The position numbers and the translations under genes were made by a program. Of a stretch of 64,000 nt of DNA, positions 33,695-42,791 are shown piece after piece (within the stretch, counting starts at the first letter, position 1; every line of letters begins with the position of its first letter). The stretch comes from an uncultured Kiloniellaceae bacterium. Lineage in GTDB: Bacteria; Pseudomonadota; Alphaproteobacteria; Kiloniellales; Kiloniellaceae. The stretch spans positions 124,001 to 188,000 of the forward strand of contig CANMQP010000018.1 in NCBI GenBank assembly GCA_947500035.1, in the 5' to 3' direction. The notes beneath the pieces were generated by a model. The model saw nothing but the letters and a program-made list of their open reading frames with translations, was not told the DNA's origin and did not search any database.

Positions 33695-35020
33695 TTATTT
33701 TCCGTAAACGTAATCCGGCAGCCACAAGGCAATTTCCGGGAAGGCCATCACCAGCGCCAGGGCCAGGATCATCACCAGGACGAAGGGCACGATGGAGCTG
33801 TAGATGTCTTTCAGGCCGATCTCCGGCGGCGCCATGGCGCGCATCAGAAAGAGGTTATAGCCGAAGGGCGGCGTCATGTAGGCGACCTGCGTGGTGATGG
33901 TGTAGAGAATGCCGTACCAGATCAGATCGAAGCCCAGCGCGCCCACCAACGGCACATAAAGCGGCGCCACGATCACCAGCATCGCCGTGTCGTCCAGGAA
34001 GGTCCCCATCAGCAGGAAGGAAAGCTGCATCAGGATCAGGATCATCCAGGGGTTCAGGCCCAGCTGCTCGGTGAAGAGGTTCTCGATGGCTTTCACCGCG
34101 CCCAGACCGTCGAAGACCGCGCCGAAGCCCAGCGCCGCGAGAATGATCCACATGAACATGCAGGAGATCGCGAGCGTCTGGCGCACCGAAACCTCGAAGA
34201 CCTGCCTGGTCATGCGCCCTTTCAGGACCGCGGCGCCGAAGGCGGTCATGGCCCCGATGGCGGAGCTCTCGACCAGCGAGGTCCAGCCGTTGACGAAGGG
34301 CACCATCATGGCCGCGAAGATCACCAGCGGCAGCATGCCCGCGCGCAGCAGGCGCAGCTTTTCGGCCAGGGAGACCCTGCGCTCGTCTTCCGGCAGCGCG
34401 GGACCCAGTTCCGGCTGCAACCGGCAGCGGATCACCACGTAGAGAACGAACATGGCCGCCATCATCAGACCGGGCAGAACCCCCGCGAGCCAGAGCTGGC
34501 CGACCGGCTGGCGCGCGATCATGGCATAGAGCACCAGCACCACCGAGGGCGGCACCAGGATGCCCAGCGAGGAGCCCGCCTGCACCACCCCCGTCACCAT
34601 GCGCTTGTCATAACCGCGCCGTAAGAGTTCCGGCAGCGCGATGGTCGCGCCGATGGCCATGCCCGCGACCGAGAGGCCGTTCATGGCCGAGACCAGCACC
34701 ATCAGCAGGATGGTGCCGATGGCGAGGCCGCCGCGCACCGGCCCGAACCAGACATGGAACATCTTGTAGAGGTCGTCGGCGATCTTGGATTCCGACAGAA
34801 CGTAGCCCATGAAGATGAACATCGGCAGGGTCAGCAGCGGATACCACTTCATCAGCTTCATGGCCGCCGAGAAGGCGATGTCGCTGCCGCCGGTATCGCC
34901 CCACAGCAGCAGGCCCGCCACCACGCCGACGAAACCGATGGCGCCGAAGACCCGCTGCCCGGTCATCAGCATGATCATCATGGTCGAGAACATCAGGATC
35001 GCGATCAGCTCGTAGGACAT
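33695..35020 (-). CDS. dctM: TRAP transporter large permease (DctM)
   Basis: A 441-residue inner-membrane protein with about twelve hydrophobic segments. Typical DctM blocks are present: LLTLPMFIFMGYVLSESKIA, VSAMNGLSVAGMAIGATIALPELLRRGYD, VQAGSSLGILVPPSVVLVLYA, and LMGTFLDDTAMLVIVAPLY. I chose ATG 35020, one base overlapping the dctQ stop (TGATG), as usual for coupled dctQM genes; the frame is open 28 codons further upstream. It forms the Na+-coupled channel with DctQ. Confidence 0.95.
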   Translation of the reverse strand: MSYELIAILMFSTMMIMLMTGQRVFGAIGFVGVVAGLLLWGDTGGSDIAFSAAMKLMKWYPLLTLPMFIFMGYVLSESKIADDLYKMFHVWFGPVRGGLAIGTILLMVLVSAMNGLSVAGMAIGATIALPELLRRGYDKRMVTGVVQAGSSLGILVPPSVVLVLYAMIARQPVGQLWLAGVLPGLMMAAMFVLYVVIRCRLQPELGPALPEDERRVSLAEKLRLLRAGMLPLVIFAAMMVPFVNGWTSLVESSAIGAMTAFGAAVLKGRMTRQVFEVSVRQTLAISCMFMWIILAALGFGAVFDGLGAVKAIENLFTEQLGLNPWMILILMQLSFLLMGTFLDDTAMLVIVAPLYVPLVGALGFDLIWYGILYTITTQVAYMTPPFGYNLFLMRAMAPPEIGLKDIYSSIVPFVLVMILALALVMAFPEIALWLPDYVYGK

Positions 35021-35526
35021 CAGATCGAAACCCCACGGATACGCGCCACGTCCTTGAAGAACTCCGAGAGAGCCTGAAGGATCATCAGGAAAATACTCAG
35101 GCACATGGTGACCTTGATCGGCCAGAGCAGCGGCCGCCAGGCCGTGCTGCTGCGCTCGTTATACTGCAGCGAATAGGAGGTGCTCTCCCAGCCGCCGTAG
35201 AGCAGAACGCCCAGATAGAAGATCAGCAGAAAGACCGTGAAGGCGTCGAACCAGGCCTTCTTGCGGTCCGACCAGTCGCCGTAAAAGAGATCCATCCGCA
35301 CGTTGGAGCCCAGCTGGATCGCATAGGGTCCGCCCAGCATGAAGTAGGCGACCATGGCGAACTGCGCCATCTCCAGGGTCCAGAGCGAGGGAAAGAAGAA
35401 GGTCTTGGAGATCGAGGACCAGAGCAGGATCGCGACCATCACGAAGATCATGTACATGACCAGCCGCCCGAGCCGCCGGTTCACCGCATCGACGATGCGC
35501 ACGTAGTGCCGGATCACTGCGGGCAT
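35020..35526 (-). CDS. dctQ: TRAP transporter small permease (DctQ)
   Basis: The 168-residue protein has four membrane segments and family residues such as SLWTLEMAQFAMVAYFMLGGPYAI and the GSNVRMDLFYG motif after helix 2. It overlaps both neighbours: 13 bases with the upstream N-formylglutamate-amidohydrolase-like gene and one with dctM, so all are in one operon. Confidence 0.92.
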   Translation of the reverse strand: MPAVIRHYVRIVDAVNRRLGRLVMYMIFVMVAILLWSSISKTFFFPSLWTLEMAQFAMVAYFMLGGPYAIQLGSNVRMDLFYGDWSDRKKAWFDAFTVFLLIFYLGVLLYGGWESTSYSLQYNERSSTAWRPLLWPIKVTMCLSIFLMILQALSEFFKDVARIRGVSI

Positions 35527-36413
35527 GACGTCGCCTTCCCTGTCCCCATAGAACCACCACGCGAAGAGCCTCTGCCCGAAGAGCCTCTGCCCATAAGCGC
35601 CCCACCCAAGAGATCCCCGCTCAAGGGCACGCCCACCTTTTCACAGGCCGCCGCGATCCAGCTGGCCAGCAGATCCGAGACGATCTTCTGATCCTGCTCG
35701 GCGGCCAGCAGGTCGTTGCGGATCTCGATCATAACGTTGAGCAGACCGTGATGCAGGCCGTGCTCGATCAGGGTATGGGTCACGCCGTCTTCCGGGCCGT
35801 AGGGCTCGTTGCGCCGCACGTCCAGGCTGGTGAAGTCCTCGGCGGTCTCCAGCATGGCGTCGGCCAGACGGCTGTCGCTGTCGTGCAGGATGCCGATGTG
35901 CAGATCCCGCTGGCCGCCGAAGTAGACCGGCGTGAAGCTGTGGACCGTCACCATCACCTTCAGGTGTCCGCCGCCCGAGATCACGCTGCGGAGCCCGTCC
36001 TTGAAGGGCAGATAGATGTTCTCGACCCGCTCGGATTTCTGGGCTTCGGTCAGGTCTTTATTGCCGGGAATTTCGAAGACTTCGCTCTTTTCCGGCATGG
36101 CGCCGGGCGCGTCGGGCGGACGGTTGCAGTCGTAGACCAGCCGCGAAACCCGCGCCGCCACCAGGGCCGCGTCCAGTTGGGTCGCCACGGCCCGCGCGAC
36201 GATATCCGCGCCGGGGTCCCAGGCCACATGGCTTTTGAGGTCCTCCGCCGAGAGGCCCAGATCGCCATAGCGTTCAGGAATGACGTTGGAAGCATGCTCG
36301 CAGACCAGCAGAACCGGGCTCGCGCCGCCGGCATTGAATACCTCCGGTGCGATGGGCCCCGCCTCTCCCGGCTTTGCGCCACCTTCAAGCAATCGATCAT
36401 TCCCCACAGTCAT
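35514..36413 (-). CDS. N-formylglutamate amidohydrolase family protein
   Basis: The 299-residue protein has the family's conserved pattern: SPVLLVCEHASNVIPERYGDLGL (with the E-H zinc ligand pair), HVAWDPGADIVARAVATQLDA, RLVYDCNRPPDAPGAMPEKSE, VHSFTPVYFGGQRDLHIGIL and EIRNDLL. HutG-type enzymes release glutamate from N-formylglutamate, but related proteins in transporter operons often have unknown amide substrates. It is the first gene of the TRAP operon and overlaps dctQ. Its C-terminal tail is low-complexity (GRGSSGRGSS) and contains a 15-bp tandem duplication. Confidence 0.87.
   Translation of the reverse strand: MTVGNDRLLEGGAKPGEAGPIAPEVFNAGGASPVLLVCEHASNVIPERYGDLGLSAEDLKSHVAWDPGADIVARAVATQLDAALVAARVSRLVYDCNRPPDAPGAMPEKSEVFEIPGNKDLTEAQKSERVENIYLPFKDGLRSVISGGGHLKVMVTVHSFTPVYFGGQRDLHIGILHDSDSRLADAMLETAEDFTSLDVRRNEPYGPEDGVTHTLIEHGLHHGLLNVMIEIRNDLLAAEQDQKIVSDLLASWIAAACEKVGVPLSGDLLGGALMGRGSSGRGSSRGGSMGTGKATSCPQ
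35563..35592 (-). repeat. Exact 15-bp tandem duplication in a coding region
   Basis: GAAGAGCCTCTGCCC occurs twice head to tail at 35563-35577 and 35578-35592, adding five residues (GRGSS twice) to the C-terminal tail of the amidohydrolase-like protein. Confidence 0.92.
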
Positions 36414-36593
36414 TCTGTATAGATAATTACAGACCTGCCAAGTCAGTCAACTCCTTTTCAGAAAGTCTTTCGGCCCGCCGTCTTCGCCTGCTAGAGTAAC
36501 AAGAAAACACAACGAAGGTGGGGAACCAGAGCAGGATCGTTTTTGGCTCGCGGCGCCAAAAGCGTGAATCCTCCTCTGCACGAAGGATTACCA

Positions 36594-37466
36594 ATGCCCG
36601 AACCGGTCGAGACCATTGGGGAGCGCCTGCAGAGCTCGTTCGACGCCCTGACCAGGGCCGAGCGGCAGCTGGCCAATGCCATCCTGGAAAACTATCCCGT
36701 CTCCGGCCTGGGCAGTATCACCACGCTGGCGGCGCATGCCAAGGTCTCCACTCCGACGGTGGTGCGCATGGTGCGCAAGCTGGGTTTTCCCGGCTTCCCG
36801 CAGTTTCAGGCGGCGCTGCGGCGGGAGCTGGAAGCCAAGATCACCAACCCCATCGCCAAGCACGACACCTGGGCCGAGAACGCCCCGGACGGGCACATCC
36901 TGAACCGCTTCACCGAAGCCGTCATCGACAACATCCACCAGACCCTGGCGCAGATCGACCCGCAGAGCTTCGACGCCGCCTGCGCCCTGCTCGCCGATCC
37001 CAAGCGCACGGTCTTCGTGGCCGGCGGCCGCATCACCCGCGCCCTGTCGGATTACTTCTACATGCACCTGCAGATGATCCGCCGAGGCGTCACCAGCATC
37101 GAATCCCGCTCCAACTCCTGGCCCCATTCGCTGCTGGATATGGAGGCGGGCGACGTCCTGGTGATCTTCGACAACCGGCGCTACGAGAACTCCACCATCA
37201 AGCTCGCCGAGCTGGCCCGCGAACAGGGCGTGAAGATCATCCTCTTCACCGACCAGTGGCGCAGCCCGGTCAGCCGCTGCGCCGATCTTTGCTTCTCCAG
37301 CCGCATCGTCGTCCCCTCCGCCTGGGACTCCTCGGTCGTGATCATGCTACTGCTGGAAACCATGATCGCCGAGGTCCAGAAGCAAACCTGGGACGGCACC
37401 CGCGAACGCATCGAGGCTCTGGAGGAGGTCTTCGACCGCACCCGCTTTTTCCGGAAGTTTAATTAG
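36594..37466 (+). CDS. RpiR/MurR-family transcriptional regulator
   Basis: The 290-residue protein has the N-terminal RpiR helix-turn-helix (LGSITTLAAHAKVSTPTVVRMVRKLGFPGFPQFQAALRRE-like block, residues 37-77) and a C-terminal SIS sugar-phosphate-binding domain (KRTVFVAGGRITRALSDYF and DVLVIFDNRRYENSTIKLAELA). I chose ATG 36594, preceded by GAAGGATT. It is divergent from the TRAP operon and is its likely regulator, sensing a phosphorylated or related metabolite of the imported compound. The consensus S-x-x-S in the SIS part is changed (DNRRYENS). Confidence 0.87.
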   Translation: MPEPVETIGERLQSSFDALTRAERQLANAILENYPVSGLGSITTLAAHAKVSTPTVVRMVRKLGFPGFPQFQAALRRELEAKITNPIAKHDTWAENAPDGHILNRFTEAVIDNIHQTLAQIDPQSFDAACALLADPKRTVFVAGGRITRALSDYFYMHLQMIRRGVTSIESRSNSWPHSLLDMEAGDVLVIFDNRRYENSTIKLAELAREQGVKIILFTDQWRSPVSRCADLCFSSRIVVPSAWDSSVVIMLLLETMIAEVQKQTWDGTRERIEALEEVFDRTRFFRKFN

Positions 37467-37498
37467 GGTCTGTTTAACATCCCGATGTTTAACAGGCC
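37467..37498. terminator. Hairpin after the RpiR gene
   Basis: GGTCTGTTTAACAT (37467-37480) pairs with ATGTTTAACAGGCC (37485-37498), with one G-T pair and one mismatch, around a 4-base loop directly after the stop codon. No clear T-run follows. Confidence 0.55.
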
Positions 37499-37635
37499 CA
37501 ACAGCGATTTGCATTTTTCCGAAAACACAGATACTCAAAACCTGCGCCAAAAGCTCAGAGGGCGAGATCAGCAGTATGCTGGCCGAGAGGCAGTGGGTTT
37601 TGAGTCCGCTCAAACGTAAACTGCGCTAAGGCTGC

Positions 37636-38346
37636 TTAGCCCGGCCCGGCCGCGCGCAGGATCATGTCCGAAAGCATCTGCTCGCGCTTTTTCCGCGGCA
37701 GGTTCTGCAGGTACTTGATGCGCCCGCCCTCCAGCAGATCGGCCAGCCCGTGCACCATGGCCCAGGTCGCCATGGCCGAGGCCATGACCGCCTCGTCGTC
37801 GCAGGGATTGGCGTTGCGGTAGCGCCCGACATCCTCCAGCAGCTTCTCGAAGGCCGCGCGCGCTGTCTCTTCCAGTTCGCCGTCACAGAAATCCGGCCGC
37901 TTGGATGAAAACATCAGCCGGAAGAGCGCCGGGTTGGCCATGGCGAAATCGACGTAGCCCAGGCCCACCGCCGCGAGCTGCGCGGCCCCGTCCTTGCCCC
38001 CCTTTTGCGCCGCTCTTTTCTGCCGGGTCCGCTGCACGGCGATAAAGCGCCGGTAGCCGGTCGCCGCCAGCGCCGTGAAGAGGCCGTTCACGTCGCCGAA
38101 GTGATGCGCCGGCGCCGCGTGGCTGACCCCGGCCCGCTTGGCCACGCCGCGCAGGGAGAAAGCCTCGATCCCCTTCCCGGCCAGCTCGGCCTCCGCCGCC
38201 TCCAGCAAGGCGGCCCGCAGGTCGCCGTGATGGTAGCGGGTTTTGAACGTGTTTTTGGAAGCCGTCTTTTTGAGGGCCATCTTTTTCCCAGCCGCCGTTT
38301 TAGGCGCAGGCACGAAGGATTCGGCGGAGGCTTTGTTTTTCACCAT
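37636..38346 (-). CDS. TetR-family transcriptional regulator
   Basis: The 236-residue protein has a TetR DNA-binding domain (ALLEAAEAELAGKGIEAFSLRGVAKRAGVSHAAPAHHFGD, roughly 45-83) and an all-helical C-terminal domain with FRLMFSSKRPDF, as in the WHG-type TetR group. An unusually long Lys/Ala-rich N-terminal tail (about 35 residues, with three KT/AKK elements) precedes it; a later ATG (MALKKTASK) could be the true start. It is divergent from the DUF4281-like gene, with a 17-bp repeat array in between that may be its operator region. Confidence 0.87.
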   Translation of the reverse strand: MVKNKASAESFVPAPKTAAGKKMALKKTASKNTFKTRYHHGDLRAALLEAAEAELAGKGIEAFSLRGVAKRAGVSHAAPAHHFGDVNGLFTALAATGYRRFIAVQRTRQKRAAQKGGKDGAAQLAAVGLGYVDFAMANPALFRLMFSSKRPDFCDGELEETARAAFEKLLEDVGRYRNANPCDDEAVMASAMATWAMVHGLADLLEGGRIKYLQNLPRKKREQMLSDMILRAAGPG

Positions 38347-38483
38347 GGACCCTGACTAAGCCAGAGACGGGTTCTTGTCAAAAGCAAACTTGACAGTGAC
38401 AAGATTCTGATCCAAAAGCATCTAGACAGCGTAAAGATCAAATGAAAGTCCAGCCGGCTGTGAAGCGCGGCAGGCGCCCAAAG

Positions 38484-38551
38484 GTGAAGCCTGCGCCGAC
38501 GTGAACGTTACCCGGATGTGAACTGTACCCAAACGTGAACTGCACCCAGGC
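38484..38551 (+). repeat. Four 17-bp iteron-like direct repeats
   Basis: Units at 38484, 38501, 38518 and 38535 all start GTGAA and most continue C-N4-CCC (for example GTGAACTGTACCCAAAC). A weaker fifth unit may start at 38460. The array sits in the divergent region between TetR and the DUF4281-like gene, ending 39 bases before the latter's start. Confidence 0.75.
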
Positions 38552-38590
38552 GCAACCCGCGCCAAACCATAACCCGGAGGGAGACCCGGC

Positions 38591-39031
38591 ATGACCCTGG
38601 AAGAGATCTTCAGCCTCGCCGGCGCCACGGCCATGCTGGGCTGGCTTGTGCTCCTGGCGAGCCCGCTCTGGCCGGTCTGGACCCAGCGGATTTCAGGCCT
38701 GATCCTGCCCCTGATCCTCTCGCTCGGTTACAGCGCACTGATCCTGGTTTACTGGGCGGGCAGCGAGGGCGGTTACGGCAGCCTGGCGGAGGTCATGCAG
38801 CTTTTCACCCGGCCCGAGCTGGTCCTGGCGGGCTGGATCCACTACCTCGCCTTCGATCTTTTTATCGGCGCCTGGGAGTGCCGCACCGCGCGCGCCGAGG
38901 GGATCCGCTTCTGGCTCGTGATCCCCTGCCTCGCCCTGACCTTTTTGTTCGGCCCGGTCGGCCTGCTGCTCTTCATGGCCCTGCGCGCGGTCAAGCGCGT
39001 CCAGGCGGCGGGCGCCGCCGTGCCTACTTGA
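38591..39031 (+). CDS. ABA4-like (DUF4281) membrane protein
   Basis: The 146-residue protein has four membrane segments. The blocks GWIHYLAFDLFIGAWECRTA and LVIPCLALTFLFGPVGLLLF are typical of the ABA4/DUF4281 family, known from plant neoxanthin synthesis and found in bacteria without assigned reaction. GGAGGGAGA precedes the ATG. It is the first of two membrane-protein genes (with 39120) and faces the TetR gene. Confidence 0.85.
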   Translation: MTLEEIFSLAGATAMLGWLVLLASPLWPVWTQRISGLILPLILSLGYSALILVYWAGSEGGYGSLAEVMQLFTRPELVLAGWIHYLAFDLFIGAWECRTARAEGIRFWLVIPCLALTFLFGPVGLLLFMALRAVKRVQAAGAAVPT

Positions 39032-39119
39032 GGGCGGCCAGCGCCGTGCCGAGCTGAGGGCGGCAAACGCCGCCGTGTGGAGACACCAACCCCGGAGAAG
39101 ATGAGCGAGAGTGAGAGAC

Positions 39120-40022
39120 ATGACCAGCAGCCTCCCAACCGCGTCCGCGTCCCTTTCGCCATCCCCGAACAGCCTTGCGCCGCTCACCCTGCCGCCTGCA
39201 CTCTTGTCTCCGGTCCTGGTGCGTCTCCTCGCGCCCTTCCGCGCCGAGCCGGTCTTCGCCGCCGCCGGTGTCTTCATGCTGCTGCTGATGCTCCCCACCC
39301 TCGCCGCCCTGGCGATCGAGCCGCGCACGCTGCTGGGGCAGAACCTCTGGATCAAGCCCCTCAAGTTCGAGGTCTCCCTGGCGGTCTACCTCCTGACCCT
39401 GGCCTTCTATGCCCGCTGGCTGCCACCCGGCCTGACCCGGCGCCTCTGGTACCGCATTTTCGCGGCGGCGGTCGTCTTCGCCTGCCTCGCCGAGATGCTC
39501 TGGATCGGCGGCGCGGCGGCCTTCGGCACCGCCTCCCACTTCAATACCTCTGAGCCTTTCATGACCCGCCTCTACCCCGTCATGGGCCTGCTCGCGACCC
39601 TGATCACCAGCGCCACCGCGCTCTACGCCTTTTTCATCTGGCGCCATAAGAGCCCGGCGCTGAACGCAGCCCTCCGGCTTTCGCTCACAACCGGCCTGCT
39701 CCTGACCCTGCCCCTGACCCTCACCGTCGCCTACACCCTGGCCGGCAACGGCAGCCATTTCGTCGGCACCCCCGGCCCGAACGCCGCCACCCTCCCCCTC
39801 CTCGGCTGGTCGCGCGAAACCGGCGACTTAAGGGTTGCGCACTTCTTCGCCCTGCACGCGATGCACTTCATCCCGGCCTTTGGGTTTGTGGTGGGGAAAG
39901 CGGTGACGCAGCGCAAGGCGGCAAGCTTCGTCCTGGCTTTTTCGGCGCTTTATGTTGGGCTGGTGGCTTACAGCTTTGTCGAAGCTTTGAGGGGCGATCC
40001 TTTCTTGGCCATGGTTGGATAG
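39120..40022 (+). CDS. Multi-pass membrane protein of unknown function
   Basis: The 300-residue protein has about seven hydrophobic segments. After a Ser/Pro-rich start come KPLKFEVSLAVYLLTLAFYARWLPP and several aromatic- and Ala-rich helices; the last ones include RVAHFFALHAMHFIPAFGF with three His in the membrane. I recognise no family with a known reaction. It starts 89 bases after the DUF4281-like gene and may be in the same operon; a GTG three codons upstream (39111) is an alternative start. Confidence 0.75.
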   Translation: MTSSLPTASASLSPSPNSLAPLTLPPALLSPVLVRLLAPFRAEPVFAAAGVFMLLLMLPTLAALAIEPRTLLGQNLWIKPLKFEVSLAVYLLTLAFYARWLPPGLTRRLWYRIFAAAVVFACLAEMLWIGGAAAFGTASHFNTSEPFMTRLYPVMGLLATLITSATALYAFFIWRHKSPALNAALRLSLTTGLLLTLPLTLTVAYTLAGNGSHFVGTPGPNAATLPLLGWSRETGDLRVAHFFALHAMHFIPAFGFVVGKAVTQRKAASFVLAFSALYVGLVAYSFVEALRGDPFLAMVG

Positions 40023-40089
40023 CACTGGCACAGGAGAACGTGCTACCGTGCCAATGCCTTACCGAAGCGGCAGACTTTGAGTTAGATCA

Positions 40090-40386
40090 ATGAGTAACGA
40101 CAGAACAGAGGAGCTGATCGCTGTTGGAAAGTGGCTCTACGACAACAGTGTTGAATGCGCTGTGCATATTGTGCAGCGGGATATCGGATACGGCACGGGC
40201 GATGACCAAGACCCAATTGAAGTTCGCGAGGATCAGGAAGGTACTTTTTACTATTTGAAGTTTTCCAATCCCGCAAATCCAGCGGAATTCAGTGGCGGGT
40301 CTGGGTACTTCCAGAGCATTGAAGCTGCGAAAGAAGCCGCTGACGGGATGTGTCCAAGTCTCCAATGGGAACCGAACGACGTTTAG
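40090..40386 (+). CDS. Hypothetical protein, 98 residues
   Basis: A small acidic soluble protein (start MSNDRTEELIAVGKWLYDNSVE) with a beta-rich middle (GTFYYLKFSNPANPAEFSGG) and a C-terminal helix with a tryptophan. GC is a little lower than in the genes to its left. No family recognised, no signal peptide. It lies between the membrane-protein genes and the SorC regulator. Confidence 0.6.
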   Translation: MSNDRTEELIAVGKWLYDNSVECAVHIVQRDIGYGTGDDQDPIEVREDQEGTFYYLKFSNPANPAEFSGGSGYFQSIEAAKEAADGMCPSLQWEPNDV

Positions 40387-40646
40387 TTTGCGCGGGCACG
40401 TACTGCCCGCCTTCGGATCACGAATTCTCAGCGGGCAAGGAAGTACATCGAAGGCCTCATCCTGCTGCATCTGCGGGTACTTACAAATTGAGACCAGACC
40501 CTTGTCATTGGTACCCATGACGCCTTTACCCTTCGATTCCCCTCCCCCACACATTTGCCATCCCCCACCACTCTGTCGTAAGTGAATAGACGGCGGCCCC
40601 ACACTCCGCCGCCACCACTTACAGCAACCACCCCGGTCCAACAGCT

Positions 40647-41609
40647 ATGCAACGCCGCAAAGACTCCAACGGAAACCGTCTCGACGATGCGGCGCGGGCG
40701 GGCTGGCTTTATTACGTCGCCAAGAACACCCAGGACGAGATTGCCGAGACCATGGGGATTTCGCGGCAGTCGGCGCAGCGGCTGGTGTCGCTGGCGGTCA
40801 GTGAGGGGCTGATCAAGGTGCGGGTGGATCATCCCATCGCGCGCTGTCTGGAGCTGGGGCGGGATCTGAAGGCGCGCTTCGGGCTGAAATCGGCCGAGGT
40901 AGTGCCGAGCGATCCGGGCTCTGCCTCCACCACCGTGGGGCTGGCCGAGGCGGGCGCGGCGGCGATCGAGAAGGCGCTGAAATCCTCCGCGCCCATCGTC
41001 ATGGCCCTGGGCACCGGGCGGACTCTGAAGGCCGCCGTGGATCAGCTGCCGCAGATGAATTGCCCGCAGCACAGGATCGTGTCGCTGACCGGGAACATCG
41101 CGCCGGACGGCTCGGCGGCCTATTACAACGTGATCTTCAGCATGGCCGACGCGGTCAAGAACGCCCGGCACTATCCCATGCCCCTGCCCGTCTATGTCTC
41201 CTCGCCCGAGGAACGCGAACTGCTGCACCAGCAGGAACTGATCCACTCGACCCTGGAGCTGGCCGCCCAGGCCGACATCACCTTCGTCGGCATCGGCGAG
41301 ATGGGCGCTCACGCGCCCCTGCGCGAGGACGGCTTCATCGGCGATCCGGAGATGGAGAAACTCATGAAGGCCGGCGCGGCCGGGGAGATCACCGGCTGGG
41401 TCTTCGACGCCCGGGGCGCACTGATCCCCGGCGCCACCAACGCCCGGGTCGCCAGCGCGCCCCTGCCCTCCTGCGACAGCGGGCTGGTCACCGCCCTGGC
41501 CATGGGCGAACGCAAGCTGCCCGCCATATCAGCCGCCATACGCGGCGGACTGGTCAACGGCCTGATCACCGACGAAGAGACCGCGGAAAAACTGCTGTCC
41601 GAAGCATGA
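40647..41609 (+). CDS. SorC-family sugar-binding transcriptional regulator
   Basis: The 320-residue protein has the SorC layout: an N-terminal sigma-70-r4-like helix-turn-helix (YYVAKNTQDEIAETMGISRQSAQRLVSLAVSEGLI, residues 23-57) and a sugar-phosphate-binding domain from about 85 with IVMALGTGRTLKAAVDQLP and FVGIGEMGAHAPL, and the C-terminal RKLPAISAAIRGGLVNGLITDEETA. Such regulators control polyol or sugar operons, and the polyol ABC genes begin 2.4 kb downstream in the same direction, separated by four unrelated genes. Confidence 0.9.
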   Translation: MQRRKDSNGNRLDDAARAGWLYYVAKNTQDEIAETMGISRQSAQRLVSLAVSEGLIKVRVDHPIARCLELGRDLKARFGLKSAEVVPSDPGSASTTVGLAEAGAAAIEKALKSSAPIVMALGTGRTLKAAVDQLPQMNCPQHRIVSLTGNIAPDGSAAYYNVIFSMADAVKNARHYPMPLPVYVSSPEERELLHQQELIHSTLELAAQADITFVGIGEMGAHAPLREDGFIGDPEMEKLMKAGAAGEITGWVFDARGALIPGATNARVASAPLPSCDSGLVTALAMGERKLPAISAAIRGGLVNGLITDEETAEKLLSEA

Positions 41610-41626
41610 AGGGTTTGCGGAGAGAT

Positions 41627-42298
41627 ATGACCGAGCCACCTTTCTATTCCCTTCGGAAGATAGCAACCATCGCAACAAGCGCGCGCTTTGAAGCGGCTTG
41701 GCGCCAGAACCACAGCGACCGCTATATGTGGCTGCTCCCTTTGCTCGAATACGAATTGAGCGACGTCACGGAGGAATTTCCGCCCGCAATGGAAGCTTCT
41801 GGTGTGGCCGAGGAAGTTAGAGATTCATTCTCCATCGATGAACTCATCCTCTTCGCCCTTGGCTGGCATACTCAGTGGGGTGCAGAAGCGGTAGCCTGGC
41901 TGGAACAGGGTGCCGACCTCAATGAAAAGATGGTCACCGCAATCGATCACGCCGTTGCGAAGAAATACTGGACGCAGAAAGACCGGCACATTGCGTTCCG
42001 GCTGGCGCAACGCTGGAAACGGAGAGACTCTCTTATCAAGGGCATCAACGTCTTACTGGACGAACTTTGCCAGGATTGGGGTTTTTGCAATGCTCTAACG
42101 GGCGACCAGCTCGTTACGGGTGCGAAGGAGGTTTCGGCGGATCACTTCGCTGAAGCCGTCCTCACGGCTGAAGGCATGAACCCTGAATACCAACTTGAGT
42201 GGCGCAGGCGTATTCGGACCCGGTTTATTGATAGGTATGGCGCAACGATCTCGCCAGAGATCTATTCCACACAGCGCAACCGAGCCGACAACCAATAA
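41627..42298 (+). CDS. Hypothetical protein, 223 residues
   Basis: A soluble alpha-helical protein with many Trp and charged residues (FEAAWRQNHSDRYMWLLPLLEYELSD, then FALGWHTQWGAEAVAWLEQGAD). No signal peptide. ATG 41627 is preceded by GGAG; ATG 41606, which overlaps the SorC stop, is possible. It starts 17 bases after SorC. The repeated short helices could be a repeat-type (HEAT- or ankyrin-like) scaffold, but I cannot assign a family. Confidence 0.65.
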   Translation: MTEPPFYSLRKIATIATSARFEAAWRQNHSDRYMWLLPLLEYELSDVTEEFPPAMEASGVAEEVRDSFSIDELILFALGWHTQWGAEAVAWLEQGADLNEKMVTAIDHAVAKKYWTQKDRHIAFRLAQRWKRRDSLIKGINVLLDELCQDWGFCNALTGDQLVTGAKEVSADHFAEAVLTAEGMNPEYQLEWRRRIRTRFIDRYGATISPEIYSTQRNRADNQ

Positions 42299-42352
42299 AG
42301 CGACATGCTTCGCAACGACGCAGCATCGAGACAGAAACTCCAGGAGCCCAGC

Positions 42353-42745
42353 ATGAGCCTCAAGGACATCCGCAACGCCGACTACACGATCCTGCTCTGC
42401 CGGAACCTGGAAGAAACCCGCGCCTTCTACAAGGACGTGATGGGCTTTCCCCTGGAGACCGACATGGAGACCTGGGTGAGTTTCCGGGTCGGCGCGACAC
42501 TGCTGACCCTGCGCCCGCGCGGCGCCAATCCGGTCTGGGACGACGGCCCGGCGGAAGCGGGCGCGGCCTCGGTGCAGCTGGCCTTCCGCGTGCCCCCGCC
42601 CGCCGTCGATGCCTGCCATGCGGAGCTGCTGGCCAAGGGCGTGCAGATCCTGCGCGAACCCACCGACCTGCCGGACTGGCGCCACCGCACCCTCTTCTTC
42701 CGCGATCCCGAAGGCAACGTCATCGAGATCTACGCGGAGTACTGA
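42353..42745 (+). CDS. VOC-family (glyoxalase-like) protein
   Basis: A 130-residue protein with the two-module VOC fold: NADYTILLCRNLEETRAFYKDVMGFPLE at the N-terminus and the C-terminal FRDPEGNVIEIYAEY with its Glu metal ligand; ASVQLAFRVPPPAVDACHAELLAKG forms the second half start. Members are glyoxalases, dioxygenases or resistance proteins; the reaction is unknown. CAGGAG before ATG 42353 decides the start. It lies between two hypothetical genes without a clear operon role. Confidence 0.85.
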   Translation: MSLKDIRNADYTILLCRNLEETRAFYKDVMGFPLETDMETWVSFRVGATLLTLRPRGANPVWDDGPAEAGAASVQLAFRVPPPAVDACHAELLAKGVQILREPTDLPDWRHRTLFFRDPEGNVIEIYAEY

Positions 42746-42791
42746 AGGCGCATGGATTGCATCGCCGGTAATCCGCCCCACCTGTCACAGC

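Noticed and set aside
40428..41312. Antisense frame (294 codons) across the SorC gene
   Set aside because: Low-complexity Gly/Gln/His/Arg sequence complementary to a clear SorC coding region.
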